In this document: piece after piece, positions 22,957 through 29,041 of the stretch
Layout: each line of letters opens with the position of its first letter
How positions within the stretch are numbered: the stretch's first letter is position 1
IMG/VR virus record: IMGVR_UViG_3300046816_000335
Location: 1 to 30,209 of that record
Source of the DNA: a virus
Length of the DNA: 30,209 nucleotides
Reading direction: 5' to 3' (one strand)
The notes under the pieces: generated by a model
Database searches by the model: none
The model's input: only the letters and a program-made list of their open reading frames with translations
What the model was told of the DNA's origin: nothing
Made by a program: the position numbers and the translations under genes

Positions 22957-23193
22957 TCACTCGTTGCCGTCGTCTTCTTCTTCACGACCAGGCGACATCG
23001 CGATGCCATCTTTGTACCGGCGCCGGGCATCCTCGACTCGGGCAGCGTCACCCTCGGCGAGCAGCCACACCATGCCGTAAAACTCCTCGATCGTCTCGTA
23101 CGCATCGCCCTGCGTCTCGGTTGCGATCGTCATACGGCGCCAGTTGCGGAGCTTTCCCTCGTCATTCACTGCGTGGTTATACGATCCGGCCAC
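22957..23193 (-). CDS. Small hypothetical phage protein
   Basis: A 78-aa acidic protein (MAGSYNHAVNDEGKLRNWRR... ending EEEDDGNE) read leftward. GTG at 23193 is preceded by GAGGAGG seven bases upstream; the longer frame from 23289 lacks an SD. SYNHAVNDEG followed by GDAYETIEEFYGMVWLLA resembles small proteins I recall from other actinophages, without known function. It ends just before the bidirectional terminator. Confidence 0.72.
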   Translation of the reverse strand: MAGSYNHAVNDEGKLRNWRRMTIATETQGDAYETIEEFYGMVWLLAEGDAARVEDARRRYKDGIAMSPGREEEDDGNE

Positions 23194-23232
23194 GACGTGG
23201 CCTCCTCTCTCATCCGTCGATGCGGATGGAGC

Positions 23233-23265
23233 GAGGCAGGGAACCCGGATGGAGTCCCCTGCCTC
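23233..23265 (-). repeat. 9-bp stem-loop between two leftward genes
   Basis: GAGGCAGGG (23233-23241) pairs perfectly with CCCTGCCTC (23257-23265). It lies in the leader of the 22957-23193 gene. It may attenuate the leftward transcript, but it lacks a T-run. Confidence 0.5.
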
Positions 23266-23318
23266 ACCCTCACCGTACCGAGCGGCCATCCGGACCGCTG
23301 GGCCCGTCTGGCACTACC

Positions 23319-23960
23319 TCAGCGGCTCGCCGGTGCCGGGCTCACAGGAGCCACGTCGCCTTCGCCTTCGAGCTGCTCGATCATCTGAACCGGGGTCCGC
23401 TTGCGGCCCTTCGCCTTGGATGCGTTCCGACGCCGTGTTGCCGCCGCCTTGACCGCTGCCGCCTTCCGCCGTGCCGTGACGATCGGGTCGACCACCGGCT
23501 CCATGGCCGCCGTCTCGATCGCCTCAACCGTGCGGGCCAGCCGGCCCAGCTCGATCAGGGAGATCGTCGCGACGAACATCATGCCGTCGATGATCAATGG
23601 GTAGAAGTACTTGGCGGTACCGGACTCACCCAGGGTCTGGGCAACCGACTCCATGTGCCAGTACGACACCCAGCCGGCGAAGCCGCCGACCGCGAAGGTC
23701 ACGACCAACCGGACCGCACCGAGCACGCGGCTCTGAATCGGGATCCGGCTGACCAGTTCAATACAGGCGAAGAGCACCAGCGGGGCCAGCGCCGACAGCG
23801 CAGCACCGGAAGCGATCTTCCAGGTGGGGTCGCTCGCGGCCTCGGGCCGGGTGAGCGAGTGGAGCACGTTGGCGGAGACCGACGCGGCGATCCCGAAAGC
23901 CAGGACGCCTCGCGTTCCGCGGAGCAGGTTGCGCACCTGCTCGGTCGAGAAGTGGATCAT
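23319..23960 (-). CDS. DUF2637-like membrane protein
   Basis: A 213-aa protein starting MIHFSTEQVRNLLRG with TGGAGGGG just upstream on the minus strand; a longer frame from 24029 was not chosen. Four hydrophobic segments fall at about 18-40, 52-75, 84-105 and 120-145 (the last two around FAVGGFAGWVSYWHM and YPLIIDGMMFVATISLIEL). The C-terminus is Lys/Arg/Ala-rich (TARRKAAAVKAAATRRRNAS), so it likely binds nucleic acid or membrane lipids. This resembles the DUF2637 family found on actinobacterial plasmids, integrative elements and phages; function unknown. It is read leftward with the 22957 gene. Confidence 0.78.
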   Translation of the reverse strand: MIHFSTEQVRNLLRGTRGVLAFGIAASVSANVLHSLTRPEAASDPTWKIASGAALSALAPLVLFACIELVSRIPIQSRVLGAVRLVVTFAVGGFAGWVSYWHMESVAQTLGESGTAKYFYPLIIDGMMFVATISLIELGRLARTVEAIETAAMEPVVDPIVTARRKAAAVKAAATRRRNASKAKGRKRTPVQMIEQLEGEGDVAPVSPAPASR

Positions 23961-24732
23961 TACCCCTCCAGGGGCGGGTCGCTTGATGCACCGTGCGCCA
24001 AGGCCCCCGCGGCCGGCGCTCTGGTGCAATCCCCGAGCGCGCCTGTGGCTGCTGCTCGGTCTGTGCTATTTCGGCGGGCGGACCCCCGTAGGCCGCCCCA
24101 CCTGACCAGCCCTCAAGGGGCGGCCGAGGCGACATGCGCACGTGCTTGCAGCGGTCGGTCCTCGGCTCGTAACGGTCGTGCCCCGCTGCGGTGTCGAACC
24201 GCTGCCGTCCTCTTGCGGGGTAGGTGCCGGGATGCGCTCCCGGCCGGCGATCACGGATGTCGCTCCGACTCGGCTATCCAGATATGGCGGAAACCCTCTC
24301 AGCAGGTCCTCGGCGCTGATTCCCTGAGCCACCTGTCGCGGCAGTGGCCCACCTTCGCCCGTTACAGCGGCGTCCCGCGTCGATCACAGCTCGACGGCTG
24401 GGCTGGCATTGCTGCGTGAACCTCCGGGTGCCGCCCCCTTCGCGCTGGTCTGACGCCCTGGTGTTCGTCCGGGCTGCCTGCGCGCTCACTGGAGTAGGTC
24501 CGTGGCCCCGGCGCCGGTCGCGACTAGCGCGGTGTCGTCTGCTCGGGGCGGGTCGTGCTCCGTCTTACTGCGGCGGATCCTTTTGCTGTCAGCGGGGCTT
24601 GTCTTTTTCACGGCGCGGGGTGGCTTCTGGTTCCGGCCTGCCCTTTGCGGTGCTCCCGCTCTCCTGCTGTACCTCAAGCATAGCATACGGGTATGCGTAG
24701 CGCAAGGCATAGCGCTCAGCTATGCTCGCCTC
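23961..24732. other. About 770 bases without a convincing gene
   Basis: Open frames exist on both strands here but they are Arg/Pro/Ser-rich, lack good SDs, and codon use is mixed. Visible structure: GGCCGCCCC (24091-24099) pairs with GGGGCGGCC (24117-24125); CCCCGC (24181-24186) with GCGGGG (24215-24220) enclosing GCGGT-GTCGA-ACCGC; and the palindromic promoter region at 24677-24732. It may hold the leftward promoter of the DUF2637-like gene and a decayed gene, but I cannot name one. Confidence 0.5.
24683..24725. promoter_or_regulatory. Paired palindromes / operator before leaderless HTH gene
   Basis: GCATAC-GG-GTATGC (24683-24696) is a perfect palindrome. GCATAGC-GCTCA-GCTATGC (24707-24725) is a second. 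Both follow a CAAG(G)CATAGC half, so the units are also direct repeats. The -10-like TATGCT at 24721-24726 overlaps the second palindrome and stands six bases before ATG 24733. Likely an autoregulatory operator. Confidence 0.65.
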
Positions 24733-24939
24733 ATGCCCTACGACCTGTCCAACCTGGAGCGACTCGGCCGTCGCGCCGAGAAGGCTCGCGCCGAGCTCGC
24801 CGAGCTGCTGCCGCAGATCCGGGCCGAGGTGACCGCGGCGCTTGATGGCGGCGCGCGCCAGACCGACGTGGCCAAGGCCGCCCGGTACACCAGAGACGCC
24901 ATCTACAAGATCGGCCTACGACCGAGGGGTACGCCGTGA
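24733..24939 (+). CDS. Small helix-turn-helix protein, probably leaderless
   Basis: A 68-aa protein: a long helix (LERLGRRAEKARAELAELLPQIRAEVTAALDGG) followed by a predicted HTH (ARQTDVAKAARYTRDAIYKI). It is probably a DNA-binding regulator. No SD precedes ATG 24733; instead a TATGCT -10 hexamer ends six bases before it, so transcription would begin at or next to the A of the start codon. Two palindromes overlap this promoter. Its stop overlaps the next gene's GTG. Confidence 0.75.
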   Translation: MPYDLSNLERLGRRAEKARAELAELLPQIRAEVTAALDGGARQTDVAKAARYTRDAIYKIGLRPRGTP

Positions 24940-25220
24940 TGATCTCGGCACGCTCGCCCAAGTGCATTCACGGCACTCGCGGAGGCGTAGAGCACGCCGC
25001 ATCCAACTGCCGGACCTGCCCAACGGACAACGCCGAGTATCAGCGTTGGTGCACGTTCTGGGACGCCCTGCCCTATGCGTGGCGGTGGGACAAGCCCAAA
25101 CCGGGCGCCATCGTCGTCTATGGGCACTGGGAGATTCGCGAGTCAGGCGAGCCGGTCAACGCTGAGGTCGTGCTCTCTCACCTGCGCGGTATGGCCGTAA
25201 CGGTGGTGGGGTTGTGGTGA
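24936..25220 (+). CDS. Hypothetical Cys/His-containing protein
   Basis: A 94-aa protein (MMISARSPKCIHGTRGG...). Residues about 10-29 carry KCIHGTRGG ... HAASNCRTCP, a possible zinc knuckle, followed by WCTFWDALPYAWRWDKP and a strand-rich end. GTG 24936 overlaps the HTH gene stop (GTGA), so it is probably co-transcribed. No family assigned. Confidence 0.65.
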   Translation: MMISARSPKCIHGTRGGVEHAASNCRTCPTDNAEYQRWCTFWDALPYAWRWDKPKPGAIVVYGHWEIRESGEPVNAEVVLSHLRGMAVTVVGLW

Positions 25221-25268
25221 CCGATCGGCCAGTCCCGATCAAGCGGACGGACCGACAGACTCGGCTGT

Positions 25269-25529
25269 ATGACTCAGCCGCCGATCGTCCCGGGCTACCC
25301 GCAGGAGCCTGAGCCCACCGCGCCGATCGAGCCAGCGCTAGTCGCGCCGCAGCCGCAGATCATCTACGTACAGGCGCCCGCGGCGGACAGTCAGGCCGTC
25401 TCGCGGGGCATCGTCAGCGGGGCCGGCACACTTGTCATCATCATGCTGGCGGTCTGCCTGGGCATCCCGCTGACCTGCGGGGCGTTCTGGGTCATCATCG
25501 CGGGCATCGGCAAGCTGACCGGTTCCTGA
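25269..25529 (+). CDS. Small Pro-rich membrane protein
   Basis: An 86-aa protein with a Pro-rich N-terminal half (PPIVPGYPQEPEPTAPIEP), then one or two hydrophobic helices (about 50-82, TLVIIMLAVCLGIPLTCGAF and FWVIIAGIG). No signal peptidase site is evident, so it is likely an inner-membrane protein. No clear SD is seen before ATG 25269. Function unknown; small proteins of this layout are frequent in actinophage accessory regions. Confidence 0.62.
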   Translation: MTQPPIVPGYPQEPEPTAPIEPALVAPQPQIIYVQAPAADSQAVSRGIVSGAGTLVIIMLAVCLGIPLTCGAFWVIIAGIGKLTGS

Positions 25530-25541
25530 GCGGCCATCCAC

Positions 25542-25730
25542 TCAGCGCCCGGGGATAACCGCTATCCGCATCGGCGGGGCGACAGGAAGGGGCGGCGCCT
25601 GACACGGTGGCTCCGGGTTCAGGTCCTGGGCCACGCAGTCAGCGAACACCCAGCCGGCCAGGTCCTCAAGGCCCATGTCCTCGCCGGACTCGGCCCAGCG
25701 GCGGATGGCTTCACTCAGGAAAAGGCTCAC
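25542..25730 (-). CDS. Small hypothetical protein, leftward
   Basis: A 62-aa protein (MSLFLSEAIRRWAESGED...). GTG at 25730 has GAGGAGG seven bases upstream on the minus strand; the longer frame to 25979 adds a low-complexity Arg/Gly/Pro stretch and was rejected. The N-terminal half is helical and acidic, the C-terminal half Pro-rich. It is convergent with the membrane protein at 25269-25529. No family recognised. Confidence 0.6.
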   Translation of the reverse strand: MSLFLSEAIRRWAESGEDMGLEDLAGWVFADCVAQDLNPEPPCQAPPLPVAPPMRIAVIPGR

Positions 25731-25919
25731 GGGATTCCTCCTCGGCCGGGCACCGCCCTGTGGCAGGTACCCGGCCTCTCGGCGAGGGGTGAGCCCGCCC
25801 GCCGGTAGGCACCGGTGACCCTCAACCCATGGGGCGGGTGCCGGGCGCGACCCCTTTAACCCGCCGCGCCCGGCGGTGCCGCCGCAGTGTCTAGCTGGGG
25901 TGGCTCCTCCATCTTCACT

Positions 25920-25932
25920 GTGTAACCTAGGT
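25920..25932. promoter_or_regulatory. Candidate GntR-protein operator (GTGTAACCTAGGT)
   Basis: GTGTAAC (25920-25926) overlaps the 8-bp palindrome ACCTAGGT (25925-25932) upstream of the GntR-like gene. It matches the GTGTAAC at 26292-26298 upstream of the following gene. Operator function is inferred. Confidence 0.45.
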
Positions 25933-25966
25933 AAGTCAAGGAACCGATTGAGGTGAGGAGGCGGCC

Positions 25967-26254
25967 GTGGTTGGATCAAGTGGTCTAGCTGGGAGTGCGA
26001 CCATCATGGCCGAACCTTTCTACCGGCGTGTCCTCGCCGATATCCGCGCCCGCATCGCCTCAGGGCAGTGGCCGCCGGGTCACAAGCTGCCCACGAACGC
26101 CGCCCTGCGCGACTTCTACCGCGTCCTGCTGGACAACCCCCAACTCGCCAACGACACGGTGCAGAAGGCCGTGACGATTCTCAAGGAGTCCGGCGAGCTC
26201 CGCGGCCAGCAGGGCAAGGCCGTCTACGTGGCCGGCCACACAGAGGTCGGCTGA
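25967..26254 (+). CDS. GntR-type winged-helix regulator, DNA-binding domain only
   Basis: A 95-aa protein with the GntR winged helix: FYRRVLADIRARIASGQWPP, GHKLPTNAALRDFY, NDTVQKAVTILKESGELRGQ and GKAVYVAG (wing). Full-length GntR regulators carry a C-terminal ligand domain; here only the DNA-binding part is present, so effector control is unlikely or occurs through partners. GTG 25967 follows GGTGAGGAGG; ATG 26006 is a weaker alternative. GTGTAAC occurs upstream of it (25920-25926) and again before the next gene (26292-26298), suggesting it controls both. Confidence 0.82.
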   Translation: MVGSSGLAGSATIMAEPFYRRVLADIRARIASGQWPPGHKLPTNAALRDFYRVLLDNPQLANDTVQKAVTILKESGELRGQQGKAVYVAGHTEVG

Positions 26255-26291
26255 CCGATCGGTCGCTCAGTGTGTCCGTTTGGCGGGCAGC

Positions 26292-26322
26292 GTGTAACGG
26301 ATGGCTGGGAGTTACATATAGA
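26292..26322 (+). promoter_or_regulatory. Inverted repeat TGTAAC-N12-GTTACA with -10 hexamer
   Basis: TGTAAC (26293-26298) and GTTACA (26311-26316) are inverted copies separated by 12 bases; TATAGA (26317-26322) directly after is a good -10 box. A regulator bound here would block the promoter of the 26362 gene. The GntR-like neighbour is the obvious candidate. Confidence 0.55.
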
Positions 26323-26361
26323 ACCTGCAGGGGACACATCCACTCCCCAGGAGGTATTCCG

Positions 26362-26841
26362 TTGTCCGATTCGTCCATCACCCCTATGCCGCGCTGGATC
26401 CTGTGGACCATCGCGGCCCTGACGCTGTCCGGATTCGGTTTCGTCGCCATCACGGCTGAGCGCGTCGTGATCGGCGAGGGCGCACTGCCTGCGCCCCTCA
26501 GCTCGATCGTTGTCATCACGCTGGTCGCGGCCGTCCTGGGCCTGCTCGCCCGCGGGTACTCGCTCCAGAGCATCCGCAACAGCTCGCGGATCGAGGCCGC
26601 GATCATCGGCCACATGGACGAGCAGATCTCGACGGTTGCGGCCCGCCACGACCGTCGGATGGATCTGATCGCCGGCACCATGATCAAGCATGGGATCCTC
26701 ATGGACAGCGCCACCGTTGAGATCCCGCGCCAGAGCGCGGTGCGCGCGTACGCGAGCGTGCCCGGCGGGCCACTCGATCCGAAGGTCGTCGAGATCACCG
26801 ACCGGCTTGCCCGACGGATCACCGGCAACCTCGACGATTGA
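26362..26841 (+). CDS. Membrane protein with cytoplasmic helical tail
   Basis: A 159-aa protein starting TTG 26362 with CAGGAGG seven bases upstream. Two membrane helices (about 12-32, WILWTIAALTLSGFGFVAIT, and 44-66, SSIVVITLVAAVLGLLARGY) are followed by a long charged helix (RNSSRIEAAIIGHMDEQIS) and a C-terminal DPKVVEITDRLARRI. It is the last gene before attP. Function unknown; a small membrane protein expressed in lysogens, for example for exclusion, is a possibility only. Confidence 0.7.
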   Translation: MSDSSITPMPRWILWTIAALTLSGFGFVAITAERVVIGEGALPAPLSSIVVITLVAAVLGLLARGYSLQSIRNSSRIEAAIIGHMDEQISTVAARHDRRMDLIAGTMIKHGILMDSATVEIPRQSAVRAYASVPGGPLDPKVVEITDRLARRITGNLDD

Positions 26842-26845
26842 GGGC

Positions 26846-26864
26846 GTGCGTCATACGTGCGTCA
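26846..26864. repeat. Candidate integrase arm site, left
   Basis: GTGCGTCA-TAC-GTGCGTCA: two identical 8-mers with an 11-bp period (about one helical turn). A matching pair lies on the other side of the tRNA core at 27064-27082. This is the expected layout of arm-type sites for a tyrosine integrase. Confidence 0.65.
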
Positions 26865-26881
26865 GGACTGGCCCAGACCCT

Positions 26882-26905
26882 GCCACGTCCAGCCACGTCC
26901 AGCCA
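26882..26905. repeat. 10-bp tandem repeat left of att core
   Basis: GCCACGTCCA occurs twice head to tail (26882-26891, 26892-26901), followed by GCCA. The 10-bp period on one face of the helix suits binding of Xis or host factors in attP. Confidence 0.5.
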
Positions 26906-26960
26906 GAGAAACCGCAGGCCAGCTGCGGTGGCGGGTCGCTGACCTGCACCTCTTCCCACC

Positions 26961-27005
26961 TTGACACGGAAGAGGTCACTGGTTCAAACCCAGTATCGCC
27001 CACCA
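26961..27005 (+). other. attP core: 3' half of tRNA-Val(GAC)
   Basis: The 45 bases from TTGACAC to the terminal CCA read as a tRNA 3' half: anticodon loop TTGACAC with anticodon GAC (Val), stem GGAAG, variable AGGTC, T-arm ACTGG-TTCAAAC-CCAGT, acceptor strand ATCGCCC, and ACCA. No D-arm or 5' half lies to the left, so this is not a functional tRNA gene here. Phages that integrate into tRNA genes carry exactly such a piece so that the gene is restored after insertion. CCTCTTCC (26949-26956) pairs with GGAAGAGG (26968-26975), forming an alternative stem over the core edge. Confidence 0.85.
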
Positions 27006-27015
27006 GAGTTTGACG

Positions 27016-27053
27016 AGGTCATCGGCTTAAGTCAGCCGGTGGCCTTCTTCTTT
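27016..27053 (+). terminator. Phage-borne terminator after the tRNA 3' half
   Basis: AGGTCATCGGCT (27016-27027) pairs along 12 positions (including G-U pairs) with AGCCGGTGGCCT (27034-27045), loop TAAGTC, followed by TCTTCTTT. It lies ten bases after the CCA and reads in the tRNA direction, so after integration it could terminate the rebuilt tRNA transcript. It also spans the integrase stop codon. Confidence 0.75.
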
Positions 27054-28174
27054 GTCCGGCCGCGTGCGTCATCCGTGCGTCGCCAGCTTTCGAGCACCTT
27101 GTCATGCGCGTCCGGCGCCAAGTGTGCGTACCGGGTCGTCGTGGAATAGCTCTCATGGCCGAGCAGGGCCTGCACCCGGTACAGGTCCACGCCGTCCTGG
27201 ACCAGCCAGCTGGCCGCGGTGTGCCGCATCGCCCGCGGCGGCAGCCGGCGCACCCCGGCCGCCTCGATGGCCGGGTACCAGACCCGCAGCCGGAAGTCGG
27301 AGTCGTCGACCAGGCCGCCGCGCGGTGCGGTGAACAGGGCTGCGGACAGCGGCCGGCCGGTCATCAGGGCGGACAGGCGCGGCATCTGCCACGGCGGTAC
27401 CGGCACCGACCGGAAGCTCTTGCGGCTCTTCGGGTACTCGCGCAGCCCGGCCCTGGTAAGCACACGGGTCACCTCGACCTGCTCGCGCAGCCACGCCACC
27501 CGGTCGCCGTGCAGGCCGAAGATCTCACCGGGTCGCAGCCCGACCCACATGCCCAGCCCGACCAGGGCGGCCCACTGCGGTTGCTCGTGCCGGTCCAGCT
27601 CAGCCAGCAGCTGCTCCGCCTCGTCGTGGGTGTAGAAGTCGATCGGCGACGGCGGGACGGTGGGCAGGTCCAGGTCGGCGAATGGGTTGGACAGCACGAT
27701 GGGCGGTCGCTCGCGGCACGCGGCGTCGAACAGGGCGCTCATGACGTTGACGATCTGGTGCACGGTGTCGGCGGCGAGCACCGGCGACTCAGCGGTGCCG
27801 GCGACGCCCTTGTCCCGGGCGCGGCGCTTCTTGCGCACCACGTTGGCCCAGCCCTGGGCCTCCATCCGGGTCACGGTCTCCATCGGCCACCGGCCCCACT
27901 GGGCCTCGCAGTGGGTGCGCCAGTTCGATGCCACCTTCGCCGATGTGTTCGGGTCGACGGCCCGCGCCCTGGACCACCGCTCGTACCACTCGGCCACAGT
28001 GATCCGGCCAGAGCGTGGGTCGCGCAGGTCGCCGCGGGAGAAGTTGGCTTCGAGCTCGCGCGCCCACTCGGCCGCCTCGCGCTTAAGGGCGAACGTCTTC
28101 GAGATCCGGTCCCCGTTCGGGTGGCGCACTGTTGCCTGTTGCCTGCCCGAGGGCAGCTTGCGGATGTAGGGCAT
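27032..28174 (-). CDS. int: Tyrosine integrase
   Basis: A 380-aa tyrosine recombinase. N-terminal arm-binding part (MPYIRKLPSGRQQATVRHPN, a beta-type AP2-like start), core-binding helices (about 60-150), catalytic domain from about 180. Active-site residues: R214 in GLRPGEIFG, K249 or K252 in PKSRKSFRS, R317 in RAMRHTAAS, H340 in LLGHES, and nucleophile Y349 in TTRYAHL. The usual box II His of HxxR is Arg (R314). It should recombine attP with a tRNA-Val attB. The start ATG overlaps the repressor stop (TGATG), so the two are translated from one leftward message. Its 3' end contains one of the candidate arm sites. Confidence 0.95.
   Translation of the reverse strand: MPYIRKLPSGRQQATVRHPNGDRISKTFALKREAAEWARELEANFSRGDLRDPRSGRITVAEWYERWSRARAVDPNTSAKVASNWRTHCEAQWGRWPMETVTRMEAQGWANVVRKKRRARDKGVAGTAESPVLAADTVHQIVNVMSALFDAACRERPPIVLSNPFADLDLPTVPPSPIDFYTHDEAEQLLAELDRHEQPQWAALVGLGMWVGLRPGEIFGLHGDRVAWLREQVEVTRVLTRAGLREYPKSRKSFRSVPVPPWQMPRLSALMTGRPLSAALFTAPRGGLVDDSDFRLRVWYPAIEAAGVRRLPPRAMRHTAASWLVQDGVDLYRVQALLGHESYSTTTRYAHLAPDAHDKVLESWRRTDDARGRTKKKATG
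27064..27082. repeat. Candidate integrase arm site, right
   Basis: GTGCGTCA-TCC-GTGCGTCG repeats the left site (26846-26864) with the same 11-bp period and orientation; three of 19 positions differ or fewer by eye. It lies inside the integrase coding end, so the sequence serves both roles if functional. Confidence 0.6.
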
Positions 28175-28584
28175 CAGCCGGTCTTCCTTCGGCGGGGGGG
28201 CTGTGGCTGCGGCGACATGGCCGCGAGCATCCGCATGGTGGTGCGGATGTACTCCCTGGTCGCCTCGTTGGTGTGCGGGTCTTCGAGTTTGCGCAGCAGG
28301 GCCAGCACGTCCGGGTCGACGATCGGCTCCGGCGGTGCCGTGGTCCGCTCGGCCGCTCCCAGTGCGGCGAGCGCCTCTCTGGCCGGGATGCCGAGGCCGG
28401 CGCAGAACTGCTTCACCTTGTCCACCGTGGGCGCGGTCTGGCCGTTGCGCCACCGGTAGTAGGTGGTGGCGTTGATTCCGGTCGCCTTGACGATCTGTGC
28501 GTCGGTCATTCCACGGGCGCGCGCGTCATCGAGTGCACGGGCGATGAACCGCGCGAACCGGATCTTGTCAGCGGCCGATGGCAT
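28174..28584 (-). CDS. Immunity repressor (Cro/CI-type HTH)
   Basis: A 136-aa protein. Residues about 8-75 form an XRE-like HTH: ARFIARALDDARARGMTDAQ, then IVKATGINATTYYRWRNGQT (recognition helix), then DKVKQFCAGLGIPAREAL. The C-terminal part is helical (DPDVLALLRKLEDPHTNE, TREYIRTTMRMLAAM) with a basic end PPRRRKTG, with no LexA-like peptidase domain. ATG 28584 has no SD, but TATGTT (minus strand, forward 28591-28596) ends six bases before it: probably leaderless. Divergent from the excisionase-like gene and coupled to the integrase, the standard place for a phage repressor. Confidence 0.82.
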   Translation of the reverse strand: MPSAADKIRFARFIARALDDARARGMTDAQIVKATGINATTYYRWRNGQTAPTVDKVKQFCAGLGIPAREALAALGAAERTTAPPEPIVDPDVLALLRKLEDPHTNEATREYIRTTMRMLAAMSPQPQPPRRRKTG

Positions 28585-28804
28585 GGGCGCAACATATCCG
28601 CTGCCAGGAGGCCGGTTGTCTGCCGGCGCGGTCTTCGTGCCTCCGCGCAAGCGGTTGAGACCCGACTGTCGGAGCATCCTCCGTTCGGCTATCGAAAGTG
28701 CACCACGTTGTTTCATGCATTCATGGTGGGGAAAGTTCGGCCTCCGGAGAATCAGCCGAACGGATGAGGCACCTGCATGGAAGCAACAGGGTACGGTCAC
28801 CTGC
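28585..28804. promoter_or_regulatory. Divergent lysis/lysogeny control region
   Basis: This 220-base gap separates the leftward repressor from rightward early genes. CCGTTCGGCT (28681-28690) and AGCCGAACGG (28754-28763) are exact inverted copies; a third GTTCGGC is at 28735-28741, forming a local stem with GCCGAAC. CACCTGCATG occurs at 28770-28779 and 28798-28807. Likely repressor operators and the early promoter lie here; TACGGT (28792-28797) is a -10 candidate for the 28805 gene. Confidence 0.62.
28591..28596 (-). promoter_or_regulatory. -10 box of leaderless repressor gene
   Basis: TATGTT on the minus strand, six bases before the ATG, fits a -10 hexamer with transcription starting at the start codon. 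The same spacing is seen with TATGCT before the HTH gene at 24733. The -35 is weak. Confidence 0.55.
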
Positions 28805-29041
28805 ATGCGTGCAAGTGACGAAGCGCCCTACGGCGCCGATGCAGTAGACCGAGATCGAATCGCCTACACCCTCGAAGACACAGCGCGGCTGCTGTCCATC
28901 AGCATCCGCAAGGTCAAGTACATGGTGGACTCGGGCGAGCTTCCATCGATCAAGGTCGGCCGCGCTCGTCGAGTGCATGGAACTGCGATCGAGGACTACG
29001 CCCGCCGGCAGGCGACGCCCGGCGCCCGGGAAGCGTCATGA
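28805..29041 (+). CDS. Excisionase-like HTH protein 1
   Basis: A 78-aa protein whose core YTLEDTARLLSISIRKVKYM then VDSGELPSIKVGRARRV is the MerR/Xis-type winged HTH (HTH_17), here about residues 20-58. Such proteins act as phage excisionases or early regulators. No SD is evident; TACGGT lies seven bases before ATG 28805, so a leaderless start is possible. First gene of the rightward early operon; the next gene is a second protein of the same fold. Confidence 0.78.
   Translation: MRASDEAPYGADAVDRDRIAYTLEDTARLLSISIRKVKYMVDSGELPSIKVGRARRVHGTAIEDYARRQATPGAREAS

Noticed and set aside
23194-23289. N-terminal extension of the 22957 leftward gene
   Set aside because: A strong GAGGAGG lies directly before the internal GTG 23193, and the extension spans a 9-bp hairpin.
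24181-24220. T-arm-like GCGGTTCGACACCGC on the minus strand, suggesting a tRNA
   Set aside because: The loop and stem fit a T-arm only partly, no anticodon or D-arm can be folded around it, and there is no CCA end. It is better seen as a nested hairpin.
24274-24710. Two minus-strand frames overlapping by GTGA (24486-24710 and 24274-24489)
   Set aside because: The overlap is attractive, but neither has an SD, composition is Arg/Ala-rich, codon positions show no bias, and no domain is visible.
25217-25312. 31-codon ORF starting GTG 25217 overlapping the 25269 gene
   Set aside because: No SD, very short, and it covers the likely promoter/leader of the membrane protein gene.
26949-27005. A complete functional tRNA-Val gene
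   Set aside because: Only the 3' half is present; the sequence to the left has no acceptor 5' strand or D-arm.
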